Source of the DNA: Strigops habroptila
Lineage: Eukaryota > Chordata > Aves > Psittaciformes > Psittacidae
Direction of reading: 5' to 3'
Assembly (NCBI RefSeq): GCF_004027225.2
Contig: NC_046358.1
Location: 6,913,284 to 6,977,283 of the forward strand
Length of the DNA: 64,000 nt
Shown here piece by piece: positions 61,006 through 64,000 of this stretch. The translations under genes were made by a program, and so were the position numbers. How positions within the stretch are numbered: the stretch's first letter is position 1; the number at the start of each line of letters is the position of its first letter. The notes below the pieces were generated by a model that saw only the letters and a list, made by a program, of their open reading frames with translations, ran no database searches and had not been told where the DNA came from.

Positions 61006-61392
61006 TGTTCAGCCTGGAGAAGAGAAGGCTGTGTGAAGACCTCATAGCAGCCTCCCCGTATCTGACGGGGGCCTATAAGGATGATGGGGAGGGACTCTTC
61101 ATTAGGGACTGTAGTGGTAGGACAAGGGGTAATGGCTTCAAACGTAAACATGGGAAGTTTAGATTAGATATAAGGAAGAAGCTCTTTACAGTGAGGGTGG
61201 CGAGGCACTGGAATGGGTTGCCCAAGGAAGTTGTGAATGCTCCATCCCTGGCAGTGTTCAAGGCCAGGTTGGACACAGCATTGGGTGACATGGTTTAGTG
61301 TGAGGTGTCCCTGCCCATGGCAGGGGGGTTGGAACTGGATGATCTTAAGGTCCTTTCCAACCCCAACTATTCTATGTTTCTATGATTCTATG
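61006..61392 (+). repeat. CR1 LINE 3' fragment, left half of a tail-to-tail pair
   Basis: About 390 bp from GTTCAGCCTGGAGAAGAGAA to TTCTATGATTCTA. It is closely similar to the 3' half of the 38187-39147 copy, so it belongs to the same young subfamily. Confidence 0.93.
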
Positions 61393-61412
61393 TACCCAGG
61401 TGCAACCCCTCG

Positions 61413-61508
61413 TAGAATCATAGAACCATAGAATGGTTAGGGTTGGAAAGGACCTTAAGATCATCTAGTTCCAATCCCCTGCCATGGGCAGGGACGCTTC
61501 ACCCTAGA
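61413..61508 (-). repeat. CR1 3' tail, right half of a tail-to-tail pair
   Basis: Reverse-oriented CR1 end starting TAGAATCATAGAACCATAGA and running to the GCCATGGGCAGGGACGC block. It faces the 61006-61392 copy across about 20 bases. Confidence 0.9.
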
Positions 61509-64000
61509 CCATCTTAAAAGTGTGAAATATACCTGATAGCCTCAGAGAAATGGGCACAGGAGAAAACTGACATCCGGGACTCCCTCCTCTGAACTTTGCT
61601 CTGGGATGCTCCTTCTTAAGAGCAAGCCCTGCTGCTGGTCACTTCGCTGCCATTCACAATCCAGATGCTCCAAGATATCAATGCTTAATAGCTATTGCAA
61701 TCTGTGGGGCATCTTAGAGGCTGCAAACCTAGGTGTCCTTAGAGATGCTACCTACTTCTTGCTAAATGGAGTTTGACCCAGGGAGCTTGTGCTGTTCATC
61801 AGGCTAAAAGTTGTACTGGCTAAAAGTTGTACTGGCAGCTACAGCCAGTGCTCTCATCTCATTGCTGGCAACTGGCTGGGCTGCCACTGGAGAAGCACCA
61901 GCATACACTTGCAGCGCAAGGATACTTGTCCCTCAGGACAGACACAGCAGCAGTCTGTATCCAGTGCCAGAGCAGAACTCATGCCCCTAAGAAACGTTTA
62001 TTGATACCATCGTAATTTTAAAAGCTTCTCTTTCATACAGCTTCCATGCAAAGATGCACAAGTGCAGAGGTAAGAAGACATTGAGAATTAAGGAGGATCT
62101 TGGAGATTAGGCGTTTTATTTTTACATTAGCTTTGAATGCTGACAGACTTTCAGTGAAGCTGAGAAATACAGTGGGGCTCTTGCAGTTGAGAAGAGCTAC
62201 AAGAAAATGAGGCTCTTATTTCCTGGGCACAAGTGTGATTTAGAGGGCCAGAGATGAGAGCTGGGCTAGAAAATCAAAACACAAAAGGAACCAAAGGCAA
62301 AGAGACACACTCATGAAATCCCATGGCATCTCTCTGGGGCATTTTAAAGACCTTTTAAAAGGACTTATAAGTAAGGCAGCCTGGCAGTGTTCGCTCTGTA
62401 GAAATCACAGAGGCAGAGATGAATTTGGAACCTGCAAACTAAACAAATCTACCCAATGTATTTTCTGAGAAACTGCACCACCTCAGTCAGCAACAGAAAG
62501 ACTGCTTAGTCCATAGACATGGCCTCAGTTGTAAAACACAAACAAACAAAAATCCCCCTTGCAGTGTGTATGAAGATTGCAGAGATAAGGCTCTCTGAGA
62601 GTACAACAGGAAGCTCTGAGCTGGCAGCAAACCTTCTCCTGTAAGGAATCTTGGAAGAGCTTTAAAGAGGCAGAGTGTTGGGACAGGGAGGGGAAATGAG
62701 TAACAAACAGGAACCCTGCACAAAAACAACTGGCTTCTGCAGCCTGTGACACTGGCTTTTCTCATGCAGCACAGGGAGGCAAGATGCTTCATTCTTAAAC
62801 TCTCACCTTTGACGAAGGCAGGCCAAGCCACAGTGTTACGTAGCAAACTGCTGTGTTTTACAGCAGATTTCTGTTATCCTTCCTGTTCCTTTCCAATGAA
62901 TCAATTATTATCTTTGAAGCAATCTTACTGAGAAAGAACTGATGATTTTCCTGCTAGATGTGTGTACGTACACGTATATTTGTGGATTATGGGACTCTGT
63001 TTTCAGCGCGGAGCTTTCCTGGTGACAAAGGCAGGCACAAGTGCTTATGTATGTCCCTTTAGGACAGAGACGCCAAGGAACACGTATTGAATGTGCAGTC
63101 CAGCATTGTGATGTAAGATTAGATGTTGTCTCTATAATTGGAATATGGTTGGTTGGGGTGAAATAAAAATACCTGCTTACCTGGTGAGGGTAGTAAATTA
63201 CATGTAGGAGAGGTGGGAAGGAGGAAACCTGGGTACACTGTGTAGCCACATGGGTCAGCACTTGTTAGCCACAGGTTTCTCATTTAATAATGGAATGCCT
63301 TTATCAAAAGTGTAACCATCTTTTGGAACATGGCATTGTAGAGGGCTAGGGACACACTCTTGGAGCTTTGCTCTGCACTGCTCGTTGTAGACAATGCTGT
63401 TTCAATTGCAAATCTTGTCCTTGCCTGGGTAAGCACTGGGTTACCTGCTCTAGCAGCGACTCTCTGACGTGGTTCAGATTTCAGCTGGAAGAAGCAAGTT
63501 CTGCAGCCCTGAGGAAATTAATTTGGTCCAAAAAATAAGTCTCTGTGTCTTCCACTAGAAATAATGGGAAAAAGTCTTTGAGGCTGTCACCTTGATTATA
63601 CAGCTGGTTACTCAATTTCTGATGGGAGGAGGGAACTATAGCAAACAGCGGAGAAGATACGGATATAAAACAAAGAATGAGCAGCTTCATCTGCCTTGTA
63701 TCCTCCCATGAAGTGCTTCGCCACTGGCATTTCTCATGCCTGTAACAGAGAGGATAAATGACGCCATTCTGCACAGCCACCAACTGCTGATTCAAAGGTT
63801 TGACAGTCAGACTTATGACTTCCAGCTGCCAGCCCTGCTCCTGTGCCAGAAGTTACCATCCCTGCACCATTATCCATACCTGCTTCTGCACTGGGAAATG
63901 CCACATCTTAGCTTAACCTATCCACCAGCAGCTTAGGGAGCTGGAGAGGAGTTTTGGCACTGTGTTAAGCACTGGGGTCTACAGCACAGGAACCAGAGGG
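61509..64000. other. right-end stretch without a recognised gene
   Basis: Apart from the 16-bp duplication, no repeat or exon is recognised. No DSL- or EGF-type cysteine pattern that would mark DLL4 is present on either strand. Confidence 0.55.
61805..61836. repeat. tandem 16-bp duplication
   Basis: TAAAAGTTGTACTGGC occurs twice in direct succession without a mismatch (61805-61820 and 61821-61836). It looks like a recent slippage duplication. Confidence 0.85.

Noticed and set aside
61005-61298. 97-codon frame resembling part of the 38-kb frame
   Set aside because: Both are translations of the same CR1 3' region, explained by the repeat.
60000-64000. Possible first exon of DLL4
   Set aside because: No signal peptide followed by MNNL-type sequence, no DSL cysteine spacing and no CpG island at the right edge. 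The gene, if next, lies beyond the window.

Overview
The window is nuclear DNA from a bird. Two vertebrate genes can be read with certainty from their spliced protein products: RHOV, a small Rho-family GTPase, on the minus strand (coding 9519 down to 5139), and VPS18, the RING-bearing core subunit of the HOPS/CORVET lysosomal tethering complexes, on the plus strand (coding 19110 to 29077). They lie head to head, as in the mammalian SPINT1-RHOV-VPS18-DLL4 neighbourhood. Almost all recognisable repeats are chicken-repeat-1 (CR1) LINE fragments: 5'-truncated, without a poly-A tail, and ending in the short ATTCTATG-type repeat. This is typical of avian genomes. I did not try to name the species.

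Layout. 1-246 is a CR1 tail at the window edge. 247-4530 has no gene I can recognise. 4531-9519 is RHOV (three coding exons, two introns, one CR1 in intron 1), under a GC-rich CpG-island promoter at about 9180-9860. 9861-18940 is the intergenic space between the two divergent promoters, with two CR1 pieces and a striking perfect 45-bp inverted repeat at 17721-17822. 18940-19109 is a compact VPS18 promoter with a YY1-type site and a CACGTGAC E-box. 19110-29199 is VPS18 (five coding exons, 974 residues, polyadenylation signal at 29194). 29200-64000 is about 35 kb without a recognisable coding exon. It holds a 1-kb CR1, several CR1 tails, a 50-bp minisatellite at 51641-51804 and a tail-to-tail CR1 pair at 61302-61505. 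In mammals DLL4 is the next gene after VPS18. None of its DSL or EGF exons is visible, so it probably starts beyond the right edge, and part of this desert may be its upstream regulatory DNA.

The two genes share no obvious pathway. RHOV acts at membranes in actin and PAK signalling. VPS18 scaffolds late-endosome and lysosome fusion. Both look intact, with canonical GT-AG introns throughout. I found no tRNA, rRNA, CRISPR, viral or toxin gene. The many other open frames are short, start and stop at random, carry no recognisable domain, and are left out.
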